A stretch of DNA of 64,000 nucleotides from Liolophura sinensis (taxonomy: Eukaryota; Mollusca; Polyplacophora; Chitonida; Chitonidae), in assembly GCF_032854445.1 (NCBI RefSeq), contig NC_088301.1:49409116-49473115 (forward strand), read 5' to 3'. Shown piece by piece: positions 35,962 to 48,580 of this stretch (its first letter is position 1; every line of letters starts with the position of its first letter). The position numbers and the translations under genes are program-made. The notes under the pieces are model-generated. The model was not told where the DNA came from, ran no database searches, and saw only the letters and a list, made by a program, of their open reading frames with translations.

Positions 35962-38900
35962 ATGTTGTCGTTGTTCTTGTTGGTGTCGTTTGGCGCTTAC
36001 AAGGTTCAGAGCGTTGATGAAGTTATAGTGATTGGTGCCGGAGCGTCCGGACTGGCCGCTGCCAGAGCACTGACCGACGCTGGACAGTACAAAGTGACCG
36101 TCTTGGAAGCCAGACCCAATCGATACGGGGGAAGAATATGGACAAACGCAGAAAATTTTCAAAACACCACAGGTAAATCAGATTTATAATACTACCAACA
36201 GGAAGTGTGCTACATGTATTTCCAAGTACTCCGGCAAATAAACATCACTGGGAACTGGCAAAAACCTGCACAAGACATGAAATGAGGTAGTATACCACGC
36301 TTTCACAACGATTAACCAGAGACGACTGATACATCAAGGAAAATTGTCTAGTTCTTTGTTTCGGATTTTGAAAACTTCACTGTTAAATATATGAAGGAGA
36401 AATAATCCGTTCTCCCATTTACCATCTGCTGAATACTATTATCTTCCATGTCAGCACCAAACATTATACGACTGCCAAGAGTCAAACAGGCTCTGATACA
36501 TGAATTCACTGGCACCTGCTATAGAGCTGTGCAGCTGGTTAATTGAGAATGGCCCACTCCACCATGATGGAGAAAATGCTCATTAGCATTTCTAAATACA
36601 TGTGTCATAAATAAGCTGTAGAATAACAACGGCGTGCACAAAGGCAATATACCGTTTTGGACAGGCGAGAATAGTTTTAATATAGATATGTATGTGTGTA
36701 GCCTCAACCTTCCCAAAAATGTCACACTTAAGTTATTGCGGGTTTCGCAGTGTTGTCTTGGTATACCTTTAGTTAAAATCCAACTTGCATAAATTCAGAC
36801 AAGTACTGCGGAGGAGGTTAAACGGCTGCATTTGCTGTTTCGTGTATGCGGTATGAACGTGGGAAGAGGTGGGTAGAAGATAGTGCATGTAGAATATACA
36901 GAACACCTGCACGAAAGGAACAATGCAGCTCTAGGTCATCTTGTTAAACCATAAATCATGGTTGCTCTTTAACTTTAGTATATGTTGCGATGACCTGTAC
37001 TTAGGTAGCGATAAGCTGCGTTCTGAATTCATGCATATAGGGAAACTTATAGTACGGTAAGGTCACATTTGACCTATGCCTTACCTAAAGGCCATGTGCT
37101 ACGATCCCACATGGTGACTAATTATCAGAATTATTAACATAAACTGGCCTCAACTCTGAATATGCTGGGGAAAAAAAACATTATAATTTACATAAATATT
37201 CAAGAATATTTATGGAATAAAAATAAAACGACTCTGTCTCATAAACCGCGTTCAGACCATGCAATTTGTCTTAAGATATAAATCACAAGTAAATCCAGAG
37301 TATCGGGCAGACGATTTTATAATGTCTACGCATAGTCTTCACGTGTAATCGGTTTTACCCCTGTGCGAATTTTGAATACAATCAATCTGCACCACATTAA
37401 GTTAAGATGTATGTCCACTACACGTATCAGATATGTAGAAACATACACGTAATACCTTACTTTAGGTGTCTATAACTAAAAATAATATGATCAAAGTATA
37501 CCTAGTTCACACAAAATTATATTCGAGAGCGTTTACAGGCCAGGTTGTCGACACAATATATTTCATTTGTGCATACCCACCAGCAATTGCAACATATTTA
37601 AGAGGCATTGGGTTTTTCTTGTTTTATTTCAATTGGCTCGTCAATCTTAAGAATAAAGGTGGGGTCATTAGGCAGCCTTTAAAGTGAGTTATTCTTAGTT
37701 TTCTGGTTTTGAGAACCGGTTTGTGAAAAACGTACCAAAACGAATTTACCCGTATAGAAGGTGAGAAACCAACGTTTGGAAAACCCTGACAAAATATTTG
37801 CCAAAGCCTACCAACCCAAATGAGAACTCGATCAGAGACCGGAAGTTAGAAAGCGCATAGGCCACGAGAGACATGCCCTCACCATTGGGGCACTTGACAG
37901 TGTACAATATATACCTTCCTGTGCAAAGCTCACATCCTTAACCTAATACATTTGGTAAGGACTCATGAGAAAATCCATTCATTCAATAATTCTGCTTGTG
38001 GTATTGACCGTTCATCAAATCTACACTCACACTAAAATTAATCTTTTAATTTTAACAGAGAGTCTGTTGCCTGTGTGATGCTAGACTATATTCTGTAATA
38101 ATAATATAATATTATTATATATTATAACATAATACTGTGTCATATTGAACGCAATATACAGTTAGTCTGATAGAATCTTTTCGTTGAATTAATAGAATAT
38201 GTGTGTCATATTTAACAGAATAATCTGTTGCAACAGCTGAATACATTCTAGCATTACTCAGACAACAGACTTTCTGTTAAAACCAACAGATTGATTTTTG
38301 AGTGAACAAACTTTCTTTGAGGGATTCCACTCAATGGGATGCAACCCGACCAGCCTGTAGATTTGCTGTTCGCCCTCAAATTTGCGATCTCTCAACTTAA
38401 TGTCAACTCAAGCGCTGATCAGCACATCCACATTTACATGTATGTCTTACCTATTTGGACGGGAGTGACTTCTCAAAAGTGGAACTATTTTATTAAGTTA
38501 GCTGTGAGAGCCACGATGGCTGTAAAATTCCTTCTAAACATGCGGCATATCAAGCTTGGCGTGAACTGTACTAGTATAATCACAGGGTCAAAACGTTCGT
38601 TATTGTTCTGTGATTTTAGGTCCGTAAATTAAATAGCCTAACATTTGAATTAAGCGGGTAAATATATATGCTCCGCCGATTTTTGCCGGCGACAGGCTGA
38701 AAGTTATACTACGTATTTGTGCTAAGGAGGTGTCCTTGGCTGTGATGAAAGCTCAAAATTTCAAAATTTGTCGGCTTAAGTGGGATGTCGTGTTTTGTGG
38801 CTGATTGCTATCATCAGTGTAGACATAAATATCATTTCGAATTTACCGAATACTTTTCGCATTGGTTATTTTACAGAAATCCGGTGTAATTCTGTCCTTC

Positions 38901-41900
38901 ACCACCATCTTGTCCTACAGAATACTGAAAACCGCAATTCTCTCTAGAGCAACAATGCATTTGTTGTTGAATACAGGATTCCAATAAGATTATCAAAGGG
39001 AGCTCACTGAGTCTACCACTTGTTTGTTTCCCAGGTCCGGAAGTTGACATGGGAGCTAGCTACATTCATCATCCAGACGATACGAATTCTGTTGTCAAAC
39101 TTCACAGAAAATTTAACCTACCGATGCTGGAAATGAATGCAAACGGATTAATTGTAGTACGAGAAAGGGATTCTAGGCCATACACACAGACCAGGATAGA
39201 TGCAGCTGGAATGAAGGTCGATAAGGTAAGCCAATTAACAAACAAAGTCAATTATGTCAACTAATATATCCAGGAATGAATGAATAATCATGGCTTAAAG
39301 CCACTTCGACAATATTTTTAACCACATCGTGGCGTAAGAATATCCAGAATATTTCAGTTTTCGCATTTTGATTTTCAGTCTTACCTGTACGTTTATCATA
39401 TTTTCAAAGCTGTGCTCACCCAATTTACCATTTGTATCCAGGCTTTCGAAGATGTTGCAGTCCTCTCGTCAAAACTGAAGAAAGACATTTCCATATACGC
39501 AGCTCTGAGACAACTGAATCAGTCCCAGTTAATTGACGATCCTCTCTCGCAAACATTTGTGGCTGTTGAAGAGTTTAACTACGGAACTGCCATAAACAAT
39601 GTTAGCACCAAGTATATAAATGCAGGGTACGCGGATGTTCCAAATGACTCTGAAAAAATACCAGCGCTTGGTTACAGCAAGATGTTAGACAGGTAAGTTA
39701 ATGGAAAAGTTGATGAAGCCCATGTCACTTCAAGTGCACTGAATAAATCACTTGTGTATTTTCATGGAACCATTCTGCATATAATTACTGACGCTGCGGT
39801 GATAACGTATCACCTTTAAGAAATTGGCACAGTATATATAAACGAAGAACGTATTATATGTATATGCACATAGAAAGCCTAGACAAAATAAGTCTCTTTA
39901 CCCGTCTAATCAAAATTTGCGGAAGGGTGTGTTGTGGAGAGGGGTGGCGTTATCGGAAATATCAAGTCACAAATCATGGTTTTAATCTGGAATTTCTACA
40001 ATGCTTTTTTAATTTATATTAAGATAAGTATTGGTGAGGGGGGAAATGATGCTTAGAACGCCCATTTCTTCAGGTAAGATAACACAAATATGAAAGAATT
40101 AGCTCCGGAGCGTTTTGCACATGCCAATGAATTAGGTACACATACTAATGGTACTGTAATCTACAGGAACTTACATAACTTGAACAATTATCTTTTTTTA
40201 GAATCTAAATATTCTTGTCGACTACAAATTGAAATTATGGAAAACGATGGGTGAGTTCTTAATCTATTACATACAGCCGGCTTTGTTTTATGGGGAGCTG
40301 GTGTCAGTAAAAATTAAAGATTCTGAACATCTTTTTTTCTCCTTGATGAGTATAGTATTATTTATAGCACATGCTGGCAGTGATATATACGTAATTGTGT
40401 ACGGAAGAACCAAACACGATTTATATATGTACTGCCATCAAAGAATGCACCGTTTACAAATCTAAGCGCCAACTCCAACGTTCGTATGCTACCCGTAAAT
40501 CATAAACAGTCATTCCAAGTCCATGACCACAAGACTCATTATCAAAACAGTCCCCAAAGGAAAATGGCAGAAATAACATATAAATGGAAAATAAAGCTTG
40601 TTGCTTCTAAGAGAGAAACAACCAAGAGCTGAAATGATGGAGAGAAGGCAGTCGATGTTTTAGGCATATGCGTGACATCCAATTCAAATTTCATAATAAG
40701 CCACATTAAGGGTGTTGGCAACTTTTACCTCTCAGAAAGTTTTTGACTCCAGCCACAACATTTATAACTTAGATAGAATTCAATAAAAAATAAAACAAAA
40801 TATTTATGTCGTTGAATTTTCAGGCATTTGTTTTCAGAATCTATACTTTACTGATATACAAGTATGAAAGTAACTTGCAGGTGGTCGTTCTATAGCAGGC
40901 TCTGTGAGTTCAAGTCCAGCTCATGCTGGCTTCCTCTCCGGCCGTACGAGGGAAGATATGCCAGCAACCTGCGGATGGTCGTGGGTTTCCCCCGGGCTCT
41001 ACCTGATTTCCTCTCATCATAATGCTGGCAGCAAAGAGGGCATTGCTTGGGCGGTGTAATATAAGTAAAATATTTATGAGGACTACGTACAACACCAATC
41101 AGATAAATAAATAAATAAATAAATACTAATGAGCAAACCAGAAAATATAAAGCAATCTTATATCCATTACCGTCATCATCATTAGTCTAAAGCATGCATG
41201 TAGTTCTTTGAGAAAGTAGAAGAGAGCTTATGGTCATTGCTTTGAGTAGTTGCCTTGCAGCGTTCGAAATGTGTTTAAAGGTTAAGGATCGATGTGCTAA
41301 TCCTGGTCGCGAAACTACATTTAGAGTTTCTACATGTATAAACAATTCATTCCGGGTAACACTTCTTTCTGTGTGTCTGTGTTTTAGGATCGTCCAGAAT
41401 TCTCCAGCTGACACTCCTCTAAATATCATCTTAGGCCAGGAAGTAACCAAAGTGAATGTTCAAGAAGACAAACGCGTGGTCATTAAATGCAGAAACAATG
41501 AAACATACAAGGCGGACGTTGTAATCGTGACATTACCATTGGGGGTTTTGAAAGCGAATGGCGTCAAATTCACACCGGATTTATCGACAAAAAAGCGGAA
41601 GGCAATAAAGAGAGTTGGTAAGTTTGTCTTTTGTTTGGCGACATGTACACTGAGGTTTCCTCTTTCTAGAACATCGTGTTTCTGCCAACTTTGTGTATAT
41701 AGACTATCTGGAGTACTCTGACGGGCAATGTATGAAACATCTTTGCCCATTGTTTTTACTAATGAAAAGAATCGCTCGGGTGATTGTTGGGGGTTCAGAG
41801 GAGACACTGTTTGTTTAATCCACGAAATTTGAACCAAAAAATGTTAGCGTCAAAGACCGACATTCCTACATGTTACTCGTAGACAACGCTGGGATGGACG

Positions 41901-44900
41901 TTTTCGGTCGATAATCACAAAACCCATTTCCAACACAACCTATAAAACCAGCTCCCTTTCGTGGAGTAAGCTATAGATGTATAGTGGTAAATAGTTTGTG
42001 CCCTTAAAGTTCTGGGCGGCTAAACAACGGCACTTCATCGGGCACCCTGCAAAATATGTATTAGAGAGCTGGCATAATTTGCTATAATGAGCAAAGCAGT
42101 GATGCCTTATTTGGCGTACAATCGCTGAACCTAACTAATACAAATGCATTCCGTTCCAATCAAAAAGATCTAACTTGATGGTGATTATGTCCGGGTACTT
42201 GATAGCAGCATTTCTAAAATATTCTGTAACACCAGCTCCTAAAGTTATATGTAAAGAAATAATACACTGATAGTAAATAACGCTGGTAACATGTGAGAGA
42301 GAGGCAGAGAAGAGAGTGATGCAGGGAAGAATCTAAGAAGTCTAAGAATCTATAGTCTATAGGCGTGACATCCAAGTCAGATTTCAAACTCGCATTCTGT
42401 AGATAATTTCCATGTCAAATCCAAATACGCTGGTATACATCAGCCGCTCTTAATTTGCAAAACTACATATAAGCTTCATGTTGATTTAATAAATATGCAT
42501 CGACGTTTATAATTTCCTAGCCCCAGATTAATCGGAATTAGACAGATGTACATGAGAAAGATTCTGAGGTTCTGGACGCTTTGTCTACAAGTTGTAAACA
42601 AGAGGCTCAATGTAAAATTGGATAAACCTGCAGTGAAGGCGTTTGATAAAGTATATTGACTCACTAGTTATTTAATCAATGGTAACCAGTGACGTAGATT
42701 AAAATCATCACAAAATACATAAGCCCTAACAAATAGTACAAGGCAGGATACACATACTCCATTTGCAGGACAATTTAGTATATTAAAATCAAAATAGTTA
42801 TAATTTGAAATTACAGAAGTGAAATTGTTCTTTTCTCACAAACGCTTCGTGAGAGAAGACCTTGGTCGTCTTTGTACAGATATAGGTCAAAATAATAAGT
42901 GCCAACAGGACTATCAGTTGTCTCCTTCAAATCCAACGAAGGTGGATTCATTTCTTTCACCGATTCGGTCATATGGGAATTAATTACGACTAACCTTTTC
43001 ATCTCAGCCGTTATTGAGATATTCCAGCAAATTAAATCAACAACGAATCTTCTCATGAATGGCAACCTTTAAAAACTATAGACAGCCTTGTTGTTTTATA
43101 ACGTTAATGAAACGGTGAAGTGGACACTGGGCAATAAATGGTGAACTTATCTCCTTTAAATCTTTGTGAGGACAGTCTGTATTTATTACGTTACTAAATG
43201 TGAATTCAAGATTCATCTCTGGTAAATGAAACATGGCCCTCTTGAGTTTTTTATTGCTTCATTGTTGAAACTGAACCACATACATCTAATTTACCTTTTG
43301 TTTTGCTGATATACCTTACTCCATTGACTGATTATGTTAAAAATATCTGTTTCCTTTCAGTATGGGTTAAGTGAGAGCTAATATGTGTTGATTTTAACAT
43401 CAGCTACATTTGAAGTTGTATAATGGCCTCTTAATGGTCTGTATCATTTGCTTTCCTTTTTCCAGGATTTGGTACGGTAAACAAAGTTGTGTTAGAATTT
43501 AACAAACGGTTTTGGCCAGAAGACAAGCAGCACTTAACTGTAGCGGTGCGAGATATTGATGACCGAGGAAAGCTTTGCATTATGTCGAGTTTTCACGCCA
43601 TTGCAAACAAGCCTGTGGTAGTGGCATACGCTGTCAGCCATTTTGGGGAGCAGAGCGAGAAAATGAGTAACAACCAGCTTAAAACCATAGGTAAGTCCAT
43701 ATCAGCTTGAACATTTTGGTAGGTGTGCCTTAGCTTAAAAAATTGGTATCGTGGATTTGTATCTAAATATAAAGGCTTAGGTTCAGCCGAATTAGATACA
43801 ACTATCACACAGACTGTCAGAAAACCTAGCGCTTTCTCCATATTTGCCAACAAAGTGTTTTTACCTCCTAATCCCCAAAGTGCTAGCGCCATGCCGAACA
43901 CACCAGGTATGACACTCCACCCAGTCACATTGTATTAACACGGGACAACTAGTCCTTTTGCTTCCGGGTCTGCTGACTTCTTAGTGGACGCGTTAACCAT
44001 TAGGCCACCGAAGCGGTCCAACTATATGTGAAAGCGTGCACTTGTAGTGGATTTTAGGGGTTAGCCCTTCATAGGGCCTAACACCAGTCACTGTTTAAAA
44101 CAGTACTATGTTTGTCTTATAAGGTCATGCCTTAACAGCCCTTAATGAGGTACTTTGATCTGACTTTATCCTAGAAAATTAAAACTTTTATTATCTTGAG
44201 AAGAATTTTAATAATATGCTAAGGTATAAATGGCGCTTTTAGTAGCCAAACAGTAGTTTGTTCACTACTTGACGTTAAAGTCATTTACCTATTTGATTAG
44301 AATAAATATGTCAATTCAGTGGAAAACAGGATGATCATTTAGTACAGGCTGATTCTTGATTAGGCATATATTCACCATCTGATCATATACAGCGATACGA
44401 AAAAAATAATAGACAACAGAAAGAAAGAAGGAAAAAAGAAAAATGAAGATAGCTTTCACTATTTTCAATTACATTTTCACAATCATTAGTATTTTTTCCG
44501 GCACTTATCATCAACTTATCATACATAAGTTCCCTTACTTGACTTTATTTTTCAGCTCTAAGTCGTCTGCGCACTGCTTTTGGTACAGCCTTAGACCCAG
44601 TAAGTGTTGTGAAAATGTCTCGCACGAGGTGGAAGAAAGATCGGTTTTCCAGAGGATCATATTCGTTCCCAGCTGTAGGTAAGTGTCCGACACTTTGTAA
44701 CCAGCCTACTTAATCCACGATGTGATATCATTAATGATTGCTAATATGAAATTGCTCTCCGAATTGACAGCAACAGAGGCAGACAGACTCTAATTATTAT
44801 TAGATGAAACATAGTGTATCATAATGAACCAGAGTAATATTGTAGTTAGGAGATAAATTCGAAATATTTATGTCATGAAGATGTGTATTGTGGACGATTC

Positions 44901-45167
44901 ATTTTTGTGTTTTATGTGGTGTTATCAGGAATAAAGAAGGGAGACTGGGACATTCTCGGGGAAGCCGAACCACCATTGTTCTTCGCTGGCGAGCACACAC
45001 GAACCAAACAGTATGGCACCGTCCAGACGGCTATAGACACAGGCAGAAAAGCTGCGAAAGAAGTAGAATCATACTTAAACTCAGCTAATACTGCCCCAGT
45101 GAACGTGTTATCTAGTTTTGTAATTTTATTCTCTCTATTTCTGTCTGTCTTCCATATCAGGCTATAA
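35962..45167 (+). CDS. Secreted, C-terminally anchored polyamine-oxidase-type flavin amine oxidase (copy 1, intact)
   Basis: Seven exons: 35962-36172, 39035-39225, 39442-39692, 41388-41617, 43466-43690, 44556-44678 and 44929-45167. All introns are GT-AG and the exons join without break to 489 residues. Residues 1-17 form a signal peptide. The FAD dinucleotide site is GAGASG (25-30) with Glu49 and GGR (56-58). DMGASYIHH (75-83) holds the active-site His82. LPLGVLK, then GFGTVNK with the catalytic Lys301, then FW follow the family pattern. TRWKKDRFSRGSYSF lies near residue 400, and FFAGEHTRTKQYGTVQTA (428-445) is the C-terminal FAD block. Sequons such as N68-T-T suit secretion. The tail (about 468-485) is hydrophobic after a small-residue stretch (SANTA), like a GPI signal or a membrane anchor. 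Known relatives oxidise spermine, spermidine or acetylated forms, releasing H2O2; the substrate here is unknown. A plus-strand AATAAA at about 45489 could end the transcript. I chose ATG 35962 because the signal peptide starts there and copy 2 shares it. Confidence 0.9.
36173..39034 (+). other. Oxidase copy 1 intron 1
   Basis: Long AT-rich intron (2.9 kb). It carries a MITE-like palindrome at 38029-38304; no other element is recognised. Confidence 0.75.
38029..38304. mobile_element. MITE-like element with long terminal inverted repeats, copy A
   Basis: The left end reads CACTAAAATTAATC, then TTTTAACAGAGAGTCTGTTG. The reverse complement of the right end reads CACTCAAAAATCAATC, then TTTTAACAGAAAGTCTGTTG, so inverted ends extend about 45 bases. 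The interior is rich in TAACAGA and AATAGAAT words. No coding capacity. A related copy is at 47451-47690. Confidence 0.75.
39266..39347 (-). mobile_element. Second 5'-truncated retroposed tail, with 8-bp target duplication
   Basis: ATATCCAG occurs at 39266-39273 and 39340-39347 around a 66-bp insert related to 7610-7672 (shared words CATGGCTTAA, GCCAC, AATATTT and CATCGTGGCG). It lies in intron 2 of oxidase copy 1. Confidence 0.7.
40480..40720 (+). repeat. Array-specific repeat, block in intron 3 of copy 1
   Basis: Shares GAGAGAA, GGAGAGAAGGCAG, a word ending CATATGCGTGACATCC and AATTCAAATTTC with related blocks at about 41878-42420 and 62923-63190. Found only inside the oxidase array in this window. 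Confidence 0.45.
40885..41125 (+). repeat. SINE, main family, head-truncated
   Basis: GAGTTCAAGTCCAGCTCATG, CTCCGGCCGTACGAGGGAAG, CCCCCGGGCTCTACC, then a rearranged tail and an AAATA repeat. Inserted in intron 3 of oxidase copy 1. Confidence 0.88.
41618..43465 (+). other. Oxidase copy 1 intron 4
   Basis: 1.85 kb. The block 41878-42420 is related to the sequence that interrupts exon 4 of copy 3. The remainder is AT-rich and featureless. Confidence 0.65.
41878..42420 (+). repeat. Array-specific repeat, block in intron 4 of copy 1
   Basis: The first part (GATAATCACAAAACCCATTT, CCAACACAACC) aligns with 62955-62990, and the last part (GAGAGAGGCAGAG, GGCGTGACATCCAAGTCAGA) with 63050-63150. Same order in both places. 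Confidence 0.5.
43975..44025 (-). repeat. tRNA-like SINE head remnant
   Basis: On the minus strand: CGCTTCGGTGGCCTAATGGT followed by TAACGCGTCC, a box-A-like tRNA start. No full cloverleaf, so a SINE head rather than a tRNA gene. Lies in intron 5 of copy 1. Confidence 0.45.
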
Positions 45168-47121
45168 ATTATTTCTATAAATCCGGTTTAATGTGGCCCC
45201 TGCATATGTATTAATTCTGTTGTAAGCGAGATATATTCTCAGATATACTAATCTCTGGCATTTATATCAGATTTTGTAGTCGATGTTGTTGTATAATATT
45301 GAGAGTCAAATTTCATACATTACAAAAATGATAATGTAACAGCGATGTAAAGCACAACTCTACAGGTACTGAACATTGTATTATCTGCATTAGGCAGATC
45401 AGTCATGTCTACACCATGCATCATCGTTAAGCAGTGTTTGCACGGTGTATATGCCTATTTTTAAAGATGTAGAAATATAAAACAGAGGAAATAAAAAACA
45501 AATCTGAAAAATCTGTCAACATGCAGTGTCATCTATTGCAAAGCGCCTTTAAATTTGGTGAAAAAGGTACCCACCAGGTATATATGATATATATGAGCAT
45601 GTATAAGCGCTATATGTTGTATTTCTCTCCAAGCGCAAGTTTCAAGTGCGTGAAACTAGATTATTACATGTCATACAGGGACATGTATAGTCCGTTTTTG
45701 CCATCGTCTTGTTTCTCTTCAAGTTCATAAGATACATATATGTGTTAGTTGACACGCCACCATCTGTCATGTTGAAAATGCTAACTTTAAAGCAATTGTA
45801 TTATTCTATGAAGGGTAGAGCTCACAAGCTTAAAGTTATCAAAGTAATTCTAACCCTTTTGCCACGTGCAACATCCGCCAGTGTTCGATCGTGACACGAA
45901 ACAGAGTATATACTACGATCATCAAGTCGTACGTTATATACGGTTCGCATTTGGCGGAAAGCAACGTACCTTTGGAATGTCGATTATCGCCGCACATTTT
46001 GATGCAATACCCGATGGTCAGTGACGCCATGAGAAACGATGATGCGTGTCTTTCTGCTAAGGAAAGTACCACACACTCAGTGAATGCCATGGTCTCCCGA
46101 CAGCAATATTTGAATATACATGGGAACAACAAAACGAAAGGCAAAACGAAACTACAAACTACGCAAAAACTATTGTATATATTTGTTGCCGTTTATGTAT
46201 GCTTATTCATAAGTGGATTTATTTGAAATTTATTACCCAATTTTGGTAACAAACGTAAAATGTAGATTTAAAATTATTAACATCTCAGCGGATTAAGTAT
46301 GGTAGCTCTCTCATTTTAAGCGCAATGGCACTTTCCCCGGAATTGTTGAGGTCAGAATGAAAATGTATTTCCGTTGTCTGGATGACAAATCTGTTAAAAG
46401 ATGATTAACAAAAAGACCATGGTAAATACAATGACAGGTGATAGGAAAAAGTTTGAAAATTATCCAGATAATACGAGTCTACAGCGGAAAGGTAAGTCCT
46501 AAGATATGTATTTTTATTTACCAAAATGTCCAACAATGTTAGGTGATGTATACGTCATCCTTCAACTGGAAATCGTTTTATAAATTCTACGGCCAAAATG
46601 AGGACTTGGAAATTCAGTCGAAATGAAATCTACATAAATACTGGCCACGCCACACGCATTTTACATTATATTAACTCGACTCAACAACGTTGTCAGGTGC
46701 GTTTGTAACACTTATTAGCTGATTCTTCAAGGCTGGTCTTGTTTAAAATGAATACATCTCAATATAAAATGTACAATATACTGATGCTTCATGCTACACT
46801 GAAACAGCGTGTTCCAAGGTTTTTCATTGCTTTTGTTGCGTGTTGTCTTATTTAATATAAGTACAAACATTGTACAGTGAGTGTGCGTGTGTATATAAGT
46901 CTTAGCTAACGGATTCAGACATACCCTCAGGCATGGCGTGTTAATATAAGCATTGTACGCAATACGCAATACTGTGTGCCTAAAAGTCAGCATGCAACAA
47001 CTGAATCATCAAACACAGGGACAAACATTTTTGAAATGTTATATAGAGGAAAAACTTTATATATCCTTACAGTTCCAAGGACAGTATTCAGAGAAGGTTC
47101 AAGTTACAAGTTCCACAAGAA
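45168..47121. other. Spacer between oxidase copies 1 and 2
   Basis: Holds the probable 3' UTR of copy 1 (AATAAA about 45489) and the promoter of copy 2. Open frames at 45840-46226 on both strands match nothing. No repeat recognised. Confidence 0.45.
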
Positions 47122-47450
47122 ATGTTGTCGTTGTTCTTATTGGTGTCGTTTGGCGCTTACAACGTTCAGAGCGTTGAGGAAGTTATAGTGATTGGTGCAG
47201 GGGCGTCTGGACTGGCCGCTGCCAGAGCACTGACCGATGCTGGACAGTACAAAGTGACCGTCTTGGAAGCAAGACCCAATCGTTACGGAGGAAGGATATG
47301 GACAAATACTGAAAATTTTCATAACGCAACCGGTAAATTATTACAATTTTATTATGTCATGATGAAAAATGAGGAAATACATTTCCGCAAATGTGTTATA
47401 GTGACCTTAAATGGGCTATAACAACCGCATTCGGTTTTTATAAATTCATA

Positions 47451-47690
47451 CACTCAAAAAATTAATTTGTAATTTAACAGAAAGCCTGTTGAATGTGATG
47501 TAGAATGTATTCTGTTAATATAACATAATACTGTGTCATCTTAAACGTAATATACCGTAGTCTAATAGAATCATTAGAATTAATAGAATAGGTGTATTAT
47601 TTAACAGATCTGCTGCAATAACAGAAGTCCTTCTACCATCACTCAGACTACAGATTTTCTGTTAAAACTAAGAGATTACGTTTTTCAGTG
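47451..47690. mobile_element. MITE-like element with long terminal inverted repeats, copy B
   Basis: Begins CACTCAAAAAATTAATTTG and ends with a segment whose reverse complement begins CACTGAAAAACGTAATC. The inner ends TTTAACAGAAAGCCTGTTG and TTTTAACAGAAAATCTGTAG pair as well. Same family as 38029-38304 but only 118 bases into its intron, against about 1.86 kb there, so probably an independent insertion. Confidence 0.75.
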
Positions 47691-48394
47691 ATGAATCATT
47701 AATTGGTTAATTGACCCATTGTTGCTAAACGCCACGCGTAGTTATTTTTCACGTCTATACAACGGTGGTTTGTTTTAACTGAGCAAACAAAGATATGACC
47801 ACCCTCGACCGCTCATATAGTCAAAAAGGCTCCTATACGAACTGTAAGAGCAAATTTGTCCAACGGGATGCGTAAAAGTAACAATCTTGCTTATTTCTAG
47901 GTGTTTGTTCAATTGGAGTTTTACGCCGTACTCAAGAATATCTCACTCATAAGACCATGAGCAGGTTTAACATCAGGTACTTCCTGGAGGCAACCATTGT
48001 ACCTTATACTACTAATCTGATACAATTTAACTGTCTTAATTCCGCACCCAAACAAGTGGAAACTGGCTTCGATCATACGACGTCATTCAATTGTGCTGTG
48101 ATTCAATGTGGACGCTCGAAAGTGAACTAGGCAAACAAACCTAAACGCTGCTCTTTTCTACTGAACTCCGAGTAGATTTATGTAAATTTACTGTAAAGGT
48201 GAAGGATGGAATATTTTCTTTGCTTCTATACATTGAAAAAAGTCATTTTTAGGCTTCATTGTTTTTAGTCAGGGGGGAAAGGCAGAATCTAATTATTTTT
48301 CTCAAGCACTGTTAGGCACAGTCTGTTGTTGAGGAAGAATTTTTCTGAATATCTATCCAGAATGACCATGTTCTAGTGGTCCAAAGCCTTTCCA

Positions 48395-48580
48395 TCGCTA
48401 TGATGTGCCTATCTGTACCTCACGTGTGGAAAAGTTCGTCAGTAGCTTGGCGAAGGTCGGTGGTTTACACCGAGCGCTCCAGTTTCCTCTATCCATAATA
48501 CTTATTGCCAACGTATAATTGAAAAATCTTGAATATAGCAATAGACCATTCCAAGTACATAAATGAATAAATATGTGCTA
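48395..48580 (+). repeat. Old SINE copy
   Basis: TGTGGAAAAGTTCGTCAGTA, GTCGGTGGTTTACACCG, CCAGTTTCCTCTATCCATAA, then a degraded tail. Strongly diverged from the main family. Confidence 0.5.

Larger units (their letters stand above)
39693..41387 (+). other. Oxidase copy 1 intron 3
   Basis: Contains one block of a repeat family shared with intron 4 and copy 3 (about 40480-40720) and a SINE (40885-41125). The rest is plain AT-rich DNA. Confidence 0.65.

Noticed and set aside
35938-36162. Minus-strand open frame over oxidase exon 1 (also 47137-47322)
   Set aside because: Mirror of the conserved FAD-binding exon; no independent evidence.
45839-46226. Overlapping open frames of 101 and 111 codons between oxidase copies
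   Set aside because: No recognisable family, no splice or start context, and both strands open over the same stretch, which suggests chance.
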